Positions 1-11,594 are shown, counted from the stretch's first letter. The stretch: DNA of 64,000 nt from Neocallimastix lanati (nom. inval.) (GCA_016946835.1 JACVTC010000009.1:51001-115000); one strand, 5' to 3'. Made by a program: numbers and translations. The notes: generated from the letters alone by a model not told the origin.

Positions 1-936
1 AATGAATTAGATGAGTTTGAAGATGGTGAATCAATGGGAATATTAGCTCTTGTTGATAATAAGGAAGCTAGGTGTATTTTAAAAGGATACGGTGAAAATA
101 ATTTGGTAAATCGTAGTTTTCTGGAAAAATATATTCTTAATCATTGTATTGATGACTCAAGTATTACTGGAATAACTAAACTTACAATTTTAAATTTAAC
201 TATTGGTGGTGTTCAAAAAAATGTAATATTCAGAGTAGTTGAGAAAGAAAATCCATTTTATGATATTAGTTTGAATTTTAAAACACAAAGAGAATTAGGA
301 ATTATTATTGACCCAAGCGACAATTTAATTCTTTTGAAACAAGGAACTTCTGAATTTAGAGTGGTAGCTGAACTTGAAAAATTATCTGTTTTAAATAAAA
401 GAATCAATAAAAATAAAGAAAATAATAATAATAATAATAATATTTATAATAATAATAATAATAATAATAATAGTAATAAAATTAATGATACTAAAAATGA
501 CGCGGTTGATGACATAATAAACGCGAAACAAAACAAATTAAACGCGTTAAAATTGGATAATTTCAGAGAAAATAATAAATTAGTAAATAATAGTAATAGC
601 AAATGCAAAACAAACAATAATATTATAATTACTAAAGAAGAAAATAAAAATAATATTAAAGGTAGTGCAAATATTAAGAAAAATCAAAATAATAATATTG
701 AGATTAATAGTATTGTAATAATAAATAATAAGGAAAATATTAATTCAAATGGTAAAAATAAAAATATTATTAATAATTCTGAAAATATAAGAAACAAAAT
801 AAATAGTCATACAATTGTAAAAGAAGAAATAAATATCAATGAATCTGTTAAAGTTGATAGCATTATCAATAGAATTAATAAATCTATAACTTCTGGTTTG
901 GTTACGGAAATAAATATTATTGATAGTAACAATTAA
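1..936 (+). CDS. Ty3-like protease-region polyprotein fragment, Asn-rich (partial at left edge)
   Basis: The frame is open from base 1; the first ATG is at 34, so this is the right part of a longer protein. Residues about 1-120 (from that ATG) resemble the retropepsin region of Ty3-type polyproteins: a short strand, a helix with NLVNRSFLEKY, then later strands. The usual D-S/T-G active-site triad is not seen (LKGYGENNLV at that place), so the domain is probably inactive. The rest is a low-complexity Asn/Lys/Ile tail with the motif KEEININES. The same motif occurs in the decayed minus-strand element near 11.9-12.15 kb, which ties the two to one family. A matching LTR follows at 1384. What is seen: open frame, Asn runs, motif sharing. 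Inferred: retropepsin identity. Confidence 0.55.
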   Translation, partial: NELDEFEDGESMGILALVDNKEARCILKGYGENNLVNRSFLEKYILNHCIDDSSITGITKLTILNLTIGGVQKNVIFRVVEKENPFYDISLNFKTQRELGIIIDPSDNLILLKQGTSEFRVVAELEKLSVLNKRINKNKENNNNNNNIYNNNNNNNNSNKINDTKNDAVDDIINAKQNKLNALKLDNFRENNKLVNNSNSKCKTNNNIIITKEENKNNIKGSANIKKNQNNNIEINSIVIINNKENINSNGKNKNIINNSENIRNKINSHTIVKEEININESVKVDSIINRINKSITSGLVTEINIIDSNN

Positions 937-1295
937 AAGTAGATAATATTCAAATTATTTCAAATGCTAATAAAAATGAACAATTTATAAAAAAAAATTA
1001 TTCAGTTAATAATATTACTAATATAAAAGAAAGAAAAATTAATAATAATAATTCTCCGGTTGATTTTAGTAATATTGTAAATGTTGGTTGTGATAAAAAA
1101 ATAAAAATTAATAAAATTAAAAAAATAATTAAAATTCCATATATTTATATTCAAAATAATGATAAATATAAAATAAATATTTATAAAATTATGATCCCCA
1201 AACCTGAAATCGCGTTAAAGGAGATTATTAATTATAGCAACAATCGCGTAGATACCAAACGGACAAATAGGAATTATAAATATAAAAGAAAATAA
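936..1295 (+). pseudogene. Continuation of the Ty3-like ORF in the -1 frame
   Basis: Immediately at the TAA that ends the upstream frame, the -1 frame is open for about 119 codons and ends at TAA 1293-1295. It has the same Lys/Asn/Ile composition and no ATG near its start. It is most simply the C-terminal part of the same polyprotein displaced by a one-base change. A programmed frameshift is possible but no heptamer stands out. The tail is Lys/Arg-rich (TKRTNRNYKYKRK). Confidence 0.35.
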
Positions 1296-1383
1296 AATTT
1301 TAAAATTATTATTTATTTTAATTAAACCTTATATTTTCTTTTATAAAAAAAATATATAGTTTAATTTTTAGCAAGGGCATTTT

Positions 1384-1763
1384 TGATATAAAACAAATAT
1401 GTGTAGTATATTTGTATATTTAATAATAATTATTAAATATTAAATTTATATCTTTTTGATAATAATTATTTTATTTTATTTTATTTCAATATGTATTATT
1501 ATAATTATAATAATTATAATACTTTATTTCATATAAAATTTATATAGTTCTATATATTAGAATATATAATTAATATATTACCTATTTCTTAGAAATTAAA
1601 TTATTTATAATAGAAATAGCGAACTCTCTTGTAAATTTTTAGAAATTAGAATTATTATTTTTAATTGTACGAATATTATAATTTTATTAATAAAATTTAC
1701 TAAACTACCATTATTTAAAACCCACTGCTTATAAATTATTGCACATAAAAGTCCCACATATCA
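1384..1763 (+). repeat. LTR, 380-bp Ty3-like family A
   Basis: The repeat begins TGATATAAAACAAATATG and ends CACATATCA, with inverted TGATAT/ATATCA ends. A close copy of the same length lies at 55908-56287, and a related 390-bp copy lies in reverse at 14161-14550. It follows a G-containing tract (AGCAAGGGC) that could be the polypurine tract, so it is probably the 3' LTR of the element whose coding part begins the window. Confidence 0.8.
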
Positions 1764-1772
1764 ACCTTAATG

Positions 1773-2279
1773 TGATATTCTTTATGTTGTAGCTGGTTTA
1801 ATAAGTGTATTTGAGTTATTAATAATTTTTATTAATATTTATTTTATAATTACATTATTATTTCTACTAAAGAAAAACAAAAACAAGAATAATAATTAAT
1901 ATTAATTATACTGTAAAGTATTAATAATATATAATTATTATAATTAAATATATATATATAAATATAATATATATATAAATAAATAATAATATTTTAATAT
2001 GAATAATATATAAATAATATAAACTATTATATTAATTATATATACTTTAATAATTATAAACTTTAATAATTTAAAATAAGAAGTATAATTTAATATTTAA
2101 GAAATATATATAAGGAATATAAATAATATATACAAAACACAAATAATATAAAATATAAATAATAATATAAAATATATAATAATATAAATTATTATAAATA
2201 ATAAGATATAAATTTAATATCTGAATATACAAATATTCAAATATACAAATATGTTGCTACACATATTTGTTTTATATCA
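1773..2279 (-). repeat. Probable diverged LTR in reverse orientation
   Basis: The right end on the plus strand (CACATATTTGTTTTATATCA) is the reverse complement of the start of LTR family A. A TGATAT start at 1773 would give a 507-bp repeat with TGATAT/ATATCA ends. The interior is simple AT sequence that cannot be aligned by eye, so the left boundary is uncertain. Confidence 0.4.
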
Positions 2280-2290
2280 ACCGCATCCGA

Positions 2291-3870
2291 TGAATGTGGT
2301 GCATTTCAACATAATTTATGTATAATCATAATAAATATTTGTACAATGCGTATAAATTACGTAATACGCCACATCTTTCAACGTATATTTTTATTTATTG
2401 TATTTTAGCATTAAAAAAATAAAATAAAAACTAAAAAAATAATGAATAAAAGAATAAATAAGCTTTCTGTTAAGAATTTTATTTTATTTTTATTTATTTT
2501 CAATTATTTAATTAATTTTCATATTATTATTATATTTTATTATTAAATTAATTAAATAATAAAATAATATTTATTTTAATATTAAATATTTATTATTTAA
2601 ATATTGATATTGATATTAATAAAATATATTGATATTGATATTAATATAATTTATACTATATATATTCTAGTTAATTATTATTTATAAATTTAGAGCTTGT
2701 TTAATTATAATAAACATTTATACTATAAATCAATGATATCATTTTTATCACATTTTTATCAATTAATTCGGATTCATTTTTTTTGTATTTTTAATTAAAT
2801 CATTGTTGATTTCATCAGTTTTTGTTAATATTCTTTTTTTTTTCCAAACTATTATTATTATATTTACTTGCATTCTTTTTTAATTCTTCAAATAACAATT
2901 CATAGGTTGCTTGTTCTTCATTATTTAATATAGATAGTGATGTAATGTAAAAACTATTTATTTCTGGAGCAAATATTCTTGTTATAAACACTTGATAACC
3001 AAGTATTGGTGCAATATAAAATGTACCATCAGCAAACATATTTTCGTTGTATTTAATAAACAATTCTGTTTGGAATGGTGATTGAAAAATTATAATATTA
3101 TAATTTTTGAATAACTCATAAATAGTTGTTTTTTTATATATCTTGATATTTGGGATTTAATTGAATTATATTCAGGGCATATCAATCCAATTTCTTCAGA
3201 TTTTTCATTATATATATGTTTTGGATTTATATTAAATGAGATTGAGGTTTTTCTAATTTCATTTTTCATTTTATGTTTTACTATTGATACAGATGCATCA
3301 TATTCTTTTCCTGGATGAGTATGTTTGTTTTCATATTTTATTTTATTATTATCATTTAGAATAATGTATGATTAACATTTTTTAACGGTTTTTTATTCAA
3401 TACATTTGAATACTTTTGTATGATTCGTTATATACCATAAATTAAATTTATATTTTTTATTTACAACGATTTGGTTTTTTTCTTTATTAGTTTCACCTAT
3501 TTCTAATTGATAATCCATTTATTATAAATATTTTAAATTAAAAGTTTTATTTTTTAATTTTTTTGTTTTAATCTATTTTTTTTATCATATATTTTATTCT
3601 TTTTTTTTATTTTTTATTTTACTTTATTATTTATTTTTTTTATTTTACTTTATTATTTATTTTTTTTATTTTACTTTATTATTTATTTTTTTTATTTTTA
3701 TTTTACTTTATTATTTTTTTTTTACTATAAAAGTTAATAAAATTAAATTATAAAAAAAAAAAATAAAAAAAAAATTTAACCCTATCCCTATTCATTTATT
3801 TTTATAAGCCACATTGTAATACATGAATAAATGATTATACATAAATTATGTCGAAATGCAATACTCCCTC
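2291..3870 (-). mobile_element. MULE-type DNA transposon with terminal inverted repeats
   Basis: Inverted repeats of about 30 bp face each other: GCATTTCAACATAATTTATG at 2301 and its reverse complement at 3831-3859, with one mismatch (CAACAT versus CGACAT). Between them lies a broken minus-strand transposase. The outer limits are approximate because similarity fades into flanking sequence. Between the right coding end and the right TIR is a block of tandem TTTTATTTTACTTTATTATT units (about 3600-3720). Confidence 0.65.
2815..3518 (-). pseudogene. MULE transposase remnant with FLYWCH-like N-terminus
   Basis: The minus strand starts at an ATG at 3518 (MDYQLEIGETNKEKNQ). A short W/Y/C/H-type zinc-finger-like stretch follows (LWYITNHTKVFKC and ENKHTHPGK). 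Then comes a region homologous to the plus-strand relic at 4.5-5.7 kb, and the MULE motif FADGTF at about 3010-3050. Stops and frame changes interrupt it, for example around 3060-3130, so only the last 82 codons form a clean frame. FADGTF followed by QVF is the first catalytic-Asp region of MULE transposases (family knowledge). The downstream D and E blocks are missing from this copy. Confidence 0.6.
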
Positions 3871-3894
3871 ATCCAATTATTTGGTGCCATGCCG

Positions 3895-4087
3895 AGGATT
3901 CGAAGAAAAATAAGAGGAATTCGGAAAATAAAAAAAAAAAAGAGCAATAAATAAAGCTAATGAAATCAGTGTCTTAATTGAACGCCACAAAAATATTGAA
4001 GCCAAGTTAATTGATGCTAAATGTGATAGAAATAATATTATTAATTTGTGGTTTGATTGTATAACTGATTTAAATAATATAATATAA
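3895..4087 (+). pseudogene. C-terminal fragment of a MULE transposase
   Basis: Directly after the TIR element, the plus strand encodes a fragment with EISVLIERHKNIEAKL and NNIINLWFDCI, with one stop. It matches the C-terminus of the relic at 5.6-5.76 kb (EINILVEYYKNMEAEL, NDIIENWFNCL). It is therefore the end of another copy, perhaps the target into which the 2.3-3.87-kb element inserted. Confidence 0.55.
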
Positions 4088-4499
4088 ATATTACTTTATA
4101 ATAAATAATTAAGAAATGAGGAATGACCAAACGAAATAATCAAAATTTTGTCATTTAAAAATTTAATTTATAAAACTTATTAAATTTATATAGTTTAAAT
4201 AAATATTCAAATATAATGTATAATTAATAATTTTATCATTATAGTTATTATTTTTTATAATAACATTTAAATAAAAGAATTATTATTAATAGCATTTATA
4301 TTTTTAATAACATTTATATTTTTATATAATTTTTTTAATAACATTTAAATAAAAGAATTAAAATCATAAAATCTAACCATTATATGATTTATTTAATTAT
4401 ACACTTAATAATTAATTTAAAAATTGAAATAACAAAATAATACAATACAATAAAATAATATTATTTATATAAAAATATTTTCATATATTGAAAATTTTG

Positions 4500-5761
4500 A
4501 TGGATGGAAATCCAAAAATTGATAAGTGAATCAAATCGAGGAAAAGGGCAAATAATTATAGACAGAAAGTTTAAATATAATTTTTCAAAATTAAAAAGAC
4601 AATACAAAATTATGATTCTTCACATAATCATCCTGGTAATGAAATTAATGCATCCAAATCATTAATAAAACATAAAATTAAAGATGAAATAAAAAGTTTG
4701 ATTCCTTCTGATATAAAATCGAAACGTATATTTGATAAAATTTCTCAAGAAATATATATGCCCTGAATATAAAACAATTAAAACCCAAATAACAAGATAT
4801 AAAAAACAAGCAATTATTTCCTAATGTAAAAACATTTGATGAAGTTCCTAATGAATCTGAATATTATAAAACAATAAGAGGTGAATACTTTATGATATTC
4901 AAAAATTCTAATAATAATTTTTCAATCACCATTCCAAGCAAAATTATGGAGAATAAACATATATTTGCTGATGGTACATTTTTAATAGCTCCAACTAATA
5001 GTTATCAAGTATTCATTACCAGAACTTATGTTACAGAATTATTGTTTTTTTCACTACTTGTCAATATTAAAAAACAAAAAACAAACAATTTATGAAATAT
5101 TATTTAATGAAATAAAAAAATATAATTAAATATAATGCAAATATTGATTTCTCAGAAAATATTTTTCATTGTGATTTTGAAAAAGGAATATCTAATGCAG
5201 TGGAAAATATTTTTCCCAATATATATAAATATTAAATATTGTATTTGGCATTATAAAAGATTATTAATGACAAAAAAAAATTATGTTACAAGGAAGTGAA
5301 AGATCATAATATTTTAAATACTTAAAGCCATTTCTAATTTATGTTTTAATATTCAATACATATCTGATATTTTTAATAAAATTAAATTACATGTAAAAGA
5401 TATGAATCTACCCAATTTTTGAATTTTTTAGATTATTTTGAGAAAACATTTCTAAATTTTCATAATATAAAATATTGGAATTATTACAATATAGACCACA
5501 TAACAAATAATGCTTCAAAATCTTATAACAGTTATTTAAAAAATTTATGTTATAATACAATTTGAAGAATTCATATCTTACTATGATTACCAAATGAGAA
5601 TTAGAGGAATTTGGAGAAAAAAGAGAAAAATATTAGAAAAGGTTGATGAAATTAATATTTTAGTTGAATATTATAAAAATATGGAAGCCGAATTAAAAAA
5701 TATTGGATGTAGTAAAAATGATATCATCGAAAATTGGTTTAATTGTTTAGTTATTAAATAA
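4500..5761 (+). pseudogene. Decayed MULE transposase gene
   Basis: The domains occur in order but in different frames. There is a zinc-finger-like end with SSHNHPGNE near 4610-4640; a helical stretch (ASKSLIKHKIKDEIKSL); the catalytic strand IFADGTF at 4960-4980; FHCDFEKGISNAV near 5165-5205; and a C-terminal block with KYWNYYNIDHITNN and ASKSYNSYLKNL near 5475-5545. A Lys-rich coil and FNCLVIK before the stop at 5761 close it. The order matches MULE-type transposases. Frameshifts and stops separate the blocks, so no functional protein is expected. It is a sister of the minus-strand copy at 2815-3518. Confidence 0.65.
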
Positions 5762-6600
5762 TCATTAATTTTAATAAAACCAGATAAAAATAATTATTAA
5801 AATTCTTCCAAAATCATAATTACAATTAATTAATAATTAAAAAAATCTTTTTTATTTAATAAGAAATTCAATTTGAAAATTATTTAATATTTATTGATAG
5901 GGTTAGCTTAAAAATTTTTAAAAATTTTTTTATAAATTTATTTTATATATTTTTTACTATTTATTAAATATTACTAAATAAAAATATATTAAAAGTATCT
6001 TTATTGTTATATATTAGTATTATAAAATATTAAAAATTGAATGTATTGCATTTCGCCTTATTTTTATTTTATATAGTAGTGAATTAATAAATAAATAAAT
6101 AAATAATATTTATAAAATTAACCGATTATTAAATGATTATATTTTTTAAAAATATATTTATTGTATATTTCATATTTTTAATAAATATTTCAAATATACA
6201 TTTTAAATATTTATGATGTTACGTATTATGATCAAAATATAATACTTTTAAAAGGAAATAATTAATATTTTAAATTATTTCTATCAGGAACTCTAAAAAA
6301 ACTTTACTATTTGTAAAAATAGTAAAGTTCTTTTTGTTAGTTTATTAGATTTGTATAAATATAATATATATATCTAAAATAATTTAATTAGTATTTAATA
6401 GAAATTTATATTTAAAAATGTTATTGTTAATATTAGTATTAAAAAAAGTTTTAATTTAATATTTATAACTAAATTTTCAAATAATCTTTCCATATCAAGT
6501 TAAATATAATGCTCCTGAGTAAAAAAGATTTTTTGTATAATATAAATTTTAATTAAAATATTAGATAAAAAAAATTAAAAAGGAAATAAGAATTTTAAAA
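5762..6600. other. Non-coding AT-rich spacer with transposon-end-like sequence
   Basis: No gene is seen. A GCATTTCG motif at about 6048 resembles the MULE terminal repeat but is not matched by a partner. A perfect hairpin lies at 6299-6330 and is listed separately. Confidence 0.5.
6299..6330. repeat. Perfect 14-bp hairpin
   Basis: ACTTTACTATTT and AAATAGTAAAGT flank a GTAA loop, with an outer AA/TT pair. It lies in non-coding DNA between MULE and Ty3 debris. It could be a transposon end or a chance survivor of an inverted insertion. Confidence 0.6.
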
Positions 6601-6649
6601 TGAATATTTAAAAAATATTTTTCGTTTTCAACATCATTTATTGTCTCAA

Positions 6650-8119
6650 TTAGATTATCTTCATCATTATCAATATTATTCTCTATAGAATTATTCCCTC
6701 CATCATTATTTTCTTCGTTATTATTAATGTATCTATTATTATATTATCTTTTTTTCTAATTCTTGATAATGTATCAGCAATAATATTACCCTTACCAGGT
6801 TGATATACAATATTAACTTGAAGTTGATTAAAAAGATTACACCAACGAGCATGTTTACTAGTAGCAGGTTCTAACTTTTTAATAAAAGAAACTAAAGGTA
6901 AGTGGTCAATATATAAAATTATCTGAAATGGATTACTAAGTATATATGGTCTAAATTGATTAATGCAATAGTATGCAGCGGTACCCTCTTATTCTGTAAT
7001 GGTATAATTTCTTTCTGATTTAATTAGAGAGTTGCTAACAAAATAAACTGGATGTTCTATATTATCATCATATAATTGTAGTAAGATACCACCAATACCA
7101 TTAAAACTAGCTTCAGAACGTATGGCAAATATTTTATCAAATCTTGGGTAACAAAGAATAGGTGCATTAACTAACTCGTTTATCAATTTATTGAAACTTT
7201 TAGTATGTTCCAATGTCCAGACATATTCTACATTTTTCCTTAATAATTTACATAATGGAGCTGATATTAACGCATAATTATCAATAAAATTTCTATAGTA
7301 ACCGAGCATACCTAGAAAAGAACTCAACTTCGTAATATTATTTGGTATATTCATCTTACTAATGGCTTCCACTTTCTTCTTAATAGGTAATAAACCTTTA
7401 TTTGTTACTTTATGTCCCAAAGCCTCTACTTCATACCTATAAAAATGACATTTTTCAATATTTAATTTATGTTTTCTTAAAATATTAAATATTTCTTTTA
7501 AATTTAATAAATGTTGTTCTACATTAGGTGAATTAACAATAATATCATTAAAATAATATTTGTACATAATTATTAATTAAATCGAAAAATATTCGATTCA
7601 TTTCCCTCTGAAAAGTGGCCGGTGCATTCGTTAACCCAAACGGCATTACTTTAAAGTAATAGTTACCATATTTTGTATTAAAGGAGGTAACTTCTTGATC
7701 ATCAACAAAACATAGGAATTTGATGACATCCACTAAATAAATCAATAGTTGAGAAAATAGTAGTATCCTTTAGAACGTCTAATATTTCTTGAATTTTTGG
7801 TAGTGAATACTTATCTTTTATTGTAATATTATTAATTAACCTATAATCTACACATAGTCTCCAGCGTCCATTTTTCTTTGGTACCAATACAACAGGAGAT
7901 GACCATGGAGAGTGGGAAGGAGAAATTAATCCTTTATCAATTAATTTTTTTAATTCTTAATGCTGTTAATTGGTTATGAGGTAACCTATATGCTCTTTGT
8001 TTAATAGGTTTTGCTCCATCTACCGATTCGATATGATGTGGTAATAATTTGGATGGTTCCAAATCATCTGAAGATATTGCAATGACATCATTAAATGTTA
8101 ATAACAAATTTTTTAATTC
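6650..8119 (-). pseudogene. Ty3-like pol remnant: reverse transcriptase and RNase H, no integrase
   Basis: Read on the minus strand, an RT palm/fingers region starts near 8119 after a stop that directly continues the protease frame. The blocks are [42 protein letters not shown] and [19 protein letters not shown]. The catalytic YxDD box reads YFNDIIV, so one Asp is lost. The connection follows (ALGHKV, SSFLGMLGYYRNFI), then RNase H with RSEASFNGIGG where family members have TDAS, and YIDHLPLVSFIKKLEPA. Frameshifts fall near 7560, 7710 and 7960. The RNase H end (IIADTLSRI) is reached near 6770-6800 and no integrase follows. The element is dead and 3'-truncated. Confidence 0.85.
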
Positions 8120-8803
8120 TTATTTTATTATGTCTTCCTGAACATCCATATCTTCTATAACTGATTCTATAATAGTTCTTTTATCATCTTTTATGGTTGT
8201 AAAAATAGTATTAGCATATATTGAAAAATTGTCATCATATAAATAACATAATAAGGCTTGTGAATGAAACATGGATATATTCTCTATCGGAACTAAGGGA
8301 ACCAATTTATTTTCTTTATTTTTAAATGATAAGTATTTGTCCATAGTATCTACAATATTTCTATGATCATGCTGAGTTTTCAAACCAATAATAATATTAT
8401 AAAAGGAGCCTTCTTTTTCAGATATTCCAAAATTACTTGAAATCTTTAAATTTCCTATATTAACATCTAATTGAACTATTTCATATACACGTTCCTCAGC
8501 ATCAGACATAGTTTGATGAACTTTACTTGCAACTGAACCAACTATTTTATAATTTTTAATAGAATTATTTAAAAAGTTACGAGTGACTAAATTCGCATTA
8601 CTACATCCATCAATAAGAACAGCTGCAGTAGCTCCATTAACAAAACCTTTAACTACAGCAATATCATGTTCTTGCACATTTTTACTATTATAATCATGAG
8701 AAGGGTTATTCACAATTTCTAAATCTGTTAAAGTATTATGAGAATCTGCTAGTCCTACTATAATTTCATCATCACCTTTAGATTTCCTAAAACTTTTAGT
8801 CAC
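8120..8803 (-). CDS. Ty3-like retropepsin domain with D-G-C motif
   Basis: This 227-codon frame carries a retropepsin-like domain: GFVNGATAAVLIDGCSNANL at the active-site strand, then VTRNFL, and a C-terminal IIIGLKTQHDH flap/second-strand region. The expected D-[ST]-G is D-G-C here. The frame runs into the RT region through a single TAA at its end, with the same phase on both sides (DIIK, stop, ELKNLLLTFNDVIAI). Protease and RT were therefore once one pol frame, and that stop is a probable point mutation. The upstream part of the frame is cut by the solo LTR at 8828-9532. It is a decayed-element segment, not a host gene. Confidence 0.7.
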   Translation of the reverse strand: MTKSFRKSKGDDEIIVGLADSHNTLTDLEIVNNPSHDYNSKNVQEHDIAVVKGFVNGATAAVLIDGCSNANLVTRNFLNNSIKNYKIVGSVASKVHQTMSDAEERVYEIVQLDVNIGNLKISSNFGISEKEGSFYNIIIGLKTQHDHRNIVDTMDKYLSFKNKENKLVPLVPIENISMFHSQALLCYLYDDNFSIYANTIFTTIKDDKRTIIESVIEDMDVQEDIIK

Positions 8804-8827
8804 ATCCGAATGTAAGGAACTACTTAT

Positions 8828-9532
8828 TGTAAAGAGTTTAGAAGAAACAGATTACAAATAACAAAATACACAGAATAGTTTAAAACACGTAATAAAAAAA
8901 TTCTTTTTTAATAAATAACCTTTTATTAATTTTAAAAATAAATCTCTTATTGTTATTAACTATTTGATAGTCAATAACTAATACATCGATTTAAATAATG
9001 AATTTTACATGTATTTATATTTTTTCATGATTACATTTTAATATATCAAACCTATTTAATATACATATATTACTATTTATTTATAAACAAAATATTTATC
9101 AATAATTTTATTAAATAATAATTAACTAAAACTAAACAATAATTAATTCAATAAACTTTCAACTTATTTACAATAATAATTGAATTCAATAAGAACTCAT
9201 TTATTATTTAAATATTATAAATACTAATGTTTATATATTTGCAATTCAAAACTATTTTTGTAAACTATTTAAACTAATTTTAACTATTTAAAACTATTCC
9301 GAAATTAATTTTAAAGTATTTTAAACTAACTAAACTAAATTAACTAACTTAAATAAATTATTTAAATTAAATTTATTATCCAAAATTATTTAAATAATAA
9401 TTTATCCTTTATGAAAAGTTTACATAAATTTATAATTAATTTTCATATACGTAAATCATATATTTATGTAATTTTATTACATTAATTAATTATGTAATAA
9501 TTAATTATTAAAGATTTTATTAAATCTTTACA
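8828..9532 (-). repeat. Solo LTR (705 bp) with 5-bp target duplication
   Basis: The ends are TGTAAAG and CTTTACA, a 7-bp inverted match. The flanks CTTAT (8823-8827) and CTTAT (9533-9537) form a perfect 5-bp target-site duplication. Coding sequence of the host Ty3 pol resumes on both sides (AQLLNI on one side, SLHSDVTKSFRKS on the other). The orientation is inferred from similarity of its minus-strand start to the LTR-like insert at 32164. Confidence 0.85.
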
Positions 9533-9537
9533 CTTAT

Positions 9538-10964
9538 ATTAAGTAATTGAGCTAACGTAATATGAGCTGGAGTATTCTTCAATTCCTCTAATATGTTGTA
9601 TGACTATACTCCATACATTAATTGAATTATTTGATTAACTCTATGTGGTTTATTGTCTGTTTTAATTTTATTAGTTTTATTTTTTTCATTAAAATTTAAA
9701 TAGTTTTTATTATCTTGATTTATTTTCCTTACTGAAAATCATTTTCATTATCATTGTTAATAATTATATTATTTTTAATTGGAATATCATTATGAATATT
9801 GCTATTGTATTACTTCTTGAATGTGTTTTAGAACTTGGTTTGGCAAAATTTTGTAATGGTTTATTAGTTTCCTTTGGATTAGATCTATTAATTTTTATAT
9901 TATTATTATTATTATTCGAATTATTATCAATATTATTGTTTAAGTTGTTCAATTCATTATTATTATTTGTATTTTTAATAATTTTATTATTAGCAGTTCT
10001 TTAGAATCTGGTAATAATGTAGAATATTTTTCATCCCTACTACGTTTTGCAGCTGCAATTATATCTTGGAATCTATCATTCCAACTATTAACTGCAAATA
10101 TACTAGGGTTGGTATTTTGATTAAAGGAAGCTAGCATTCTTCCCTTATCTAGTTTTTTTGTGAATATAAGGAATTAATGTAATTTTCATAATTTGGATCA
10201 TTTTAGAACCTAGTAAAAGCAACGCAATCTTTCAAAACATGATCTGGTTGATGACAAAAATAACAAGTTTTAATTTTTAGATTTTTCATCCTGTTAAATT
10301 ATCCATAATGTCAGGGTTATTATTATTGTTAATTGAGTTATAGTTTATATTACTATTATTGTATTATTATAATAATTATTACTATTATTACTGTTAAAAT
10401 TTGCGTTTCTAAAATTTTATTTAATATGTTTTCATACTTCTCGGCTAAGTTACAGTCAGTTTCGAGGCCAGAAGCTTCAGCCATAGCGACTCTTTCATAA
10501 ATCTTACTACTAGGTCTCAAGGCACTTTCATATATCAATTACTGAAATAGTGGATTGATCTATAGAATCTAATTGATCATATAGCTCTAAGAATCTTGTA
10601 TTAAAGTCATAGATACTTTCATTTGGGTTGATCATAATTTTCTTTATTTGTCGTAATTTGTCTTCTTTCATATTTTCTCTCCAATATTTCTTTTTAATCA
10701 GGGTTACACATTCATCTAGTGTTAGAATACGACCCAACTTAATTCACTCTGAGTGAAGGACCCTAATAATATCATCCTCACAAGCTGCAATGATATAACT
10801 AAATTTACCTTCATCACTAAATATATGCTCTCTTCTAAACCAGTCAGTAATACGGAACTTCCAGATCTCCGCATCTTTATGAACACCTCCAATCCTTGGT
10901 AGAATTTTAGTATCAACATCATCATTATCCACTAGATCTATTGAAGGAGTAGATGAACCTGACA
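9538..10964 (-). pseudogene. Ty3-like gag remnant with zinc knuckle
   Basis: The start ATG is at about 10964 (MSGSSTPSIDLVDNDD). The capsid-like region has EIWKFRITDWFRRE and FSYIIAACEDDI. A shifted frame continues with TLDECVTLIKKKYWRE, ESIYDFNTRFLELYDQL and AEKYENIL. A CCHC knuckle, CYFCHQPDHVLKDC, lies near 10215-10270. An Asn-rich spacer leads to YNILEELKNTPAHITLAQLL near 9550-9600, where the solo LTR interrupts. At least three frame changes are seen. It is paralogous to the gag at 12.7-13.74 kb, and both share LPRIGG and DAEIWKFR. Confidence 0.8.
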
Positions 10965-11594
10965 TCTTCACAAAATTCAGGATAATAAATATTATATTTA
11001 TATATAATAAATTTAACAATATAGTTTTATTAACTAATAAAAACGAGTTTTAATATTTTATAATAATTAAATATATAATTTAGTTACTATTAAATATATT
11101 TTTTTTGACTACTTATTATTATTTATTACTATTATTTATTACTACTATTACTATTTTAAATTTTTTTATTATTATTAAGCTACTAATCAATACTATTTAT
11201 TACTACTTTATTATTAATTTTTTTTTTATTATATAATAAACTAATAGCTAATAATTAAAGGCTTATTCGTTTTTATACTGGTTTAAACTCCCAGTTATCT
11301 TTAATTACAAATAAAATATTACAATTAATTAGCTAACTTATCACTATTAACTAAATCTAAATAGTAATTAAAGACTTATTCGCTTTTAACCTGGTCCAAA
11401 TTCCCAGCTACCTTAAATTTATAAGAATAAAAAAAATATATATATATTTTTTGACGCGAAATTAATAATTTTCAACTAATATTATATTTAAACTTAAAAA
11501 ATTAACACACAAAAATAATTATAATAAAAATATATCTCTAAATAAAAATAATACAACTATATTAGTACACATCCTCGATATCTTAACCAATTTT
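10965..11594 (-). other. Leader of the minus-strand Ty3-like element, with PBS candidate
   Basis: Next to the LTR end, the plus strand reads CATCCTCGATATCTTAACCA at 11570-11589, the form expected for the 3' end of a tRNA with its CCA. On the element strand this is a TGG-starting primer-binding site five bases from the LTR. The rest of the leader is AT-rich, with two near-repeats of GACTTATTCGCTTTTA and AGGCTTATTCGTTTTTA followed by CTGGT, about 110 bases apart (11260 and 11370). Confidence 0.5.

Noticed and set aside
9792..10004. Plus-strand Leu-rich 70-codon frame
   Set aside because: It is antisense to the Asn-rich linker of the minus-strand gag.
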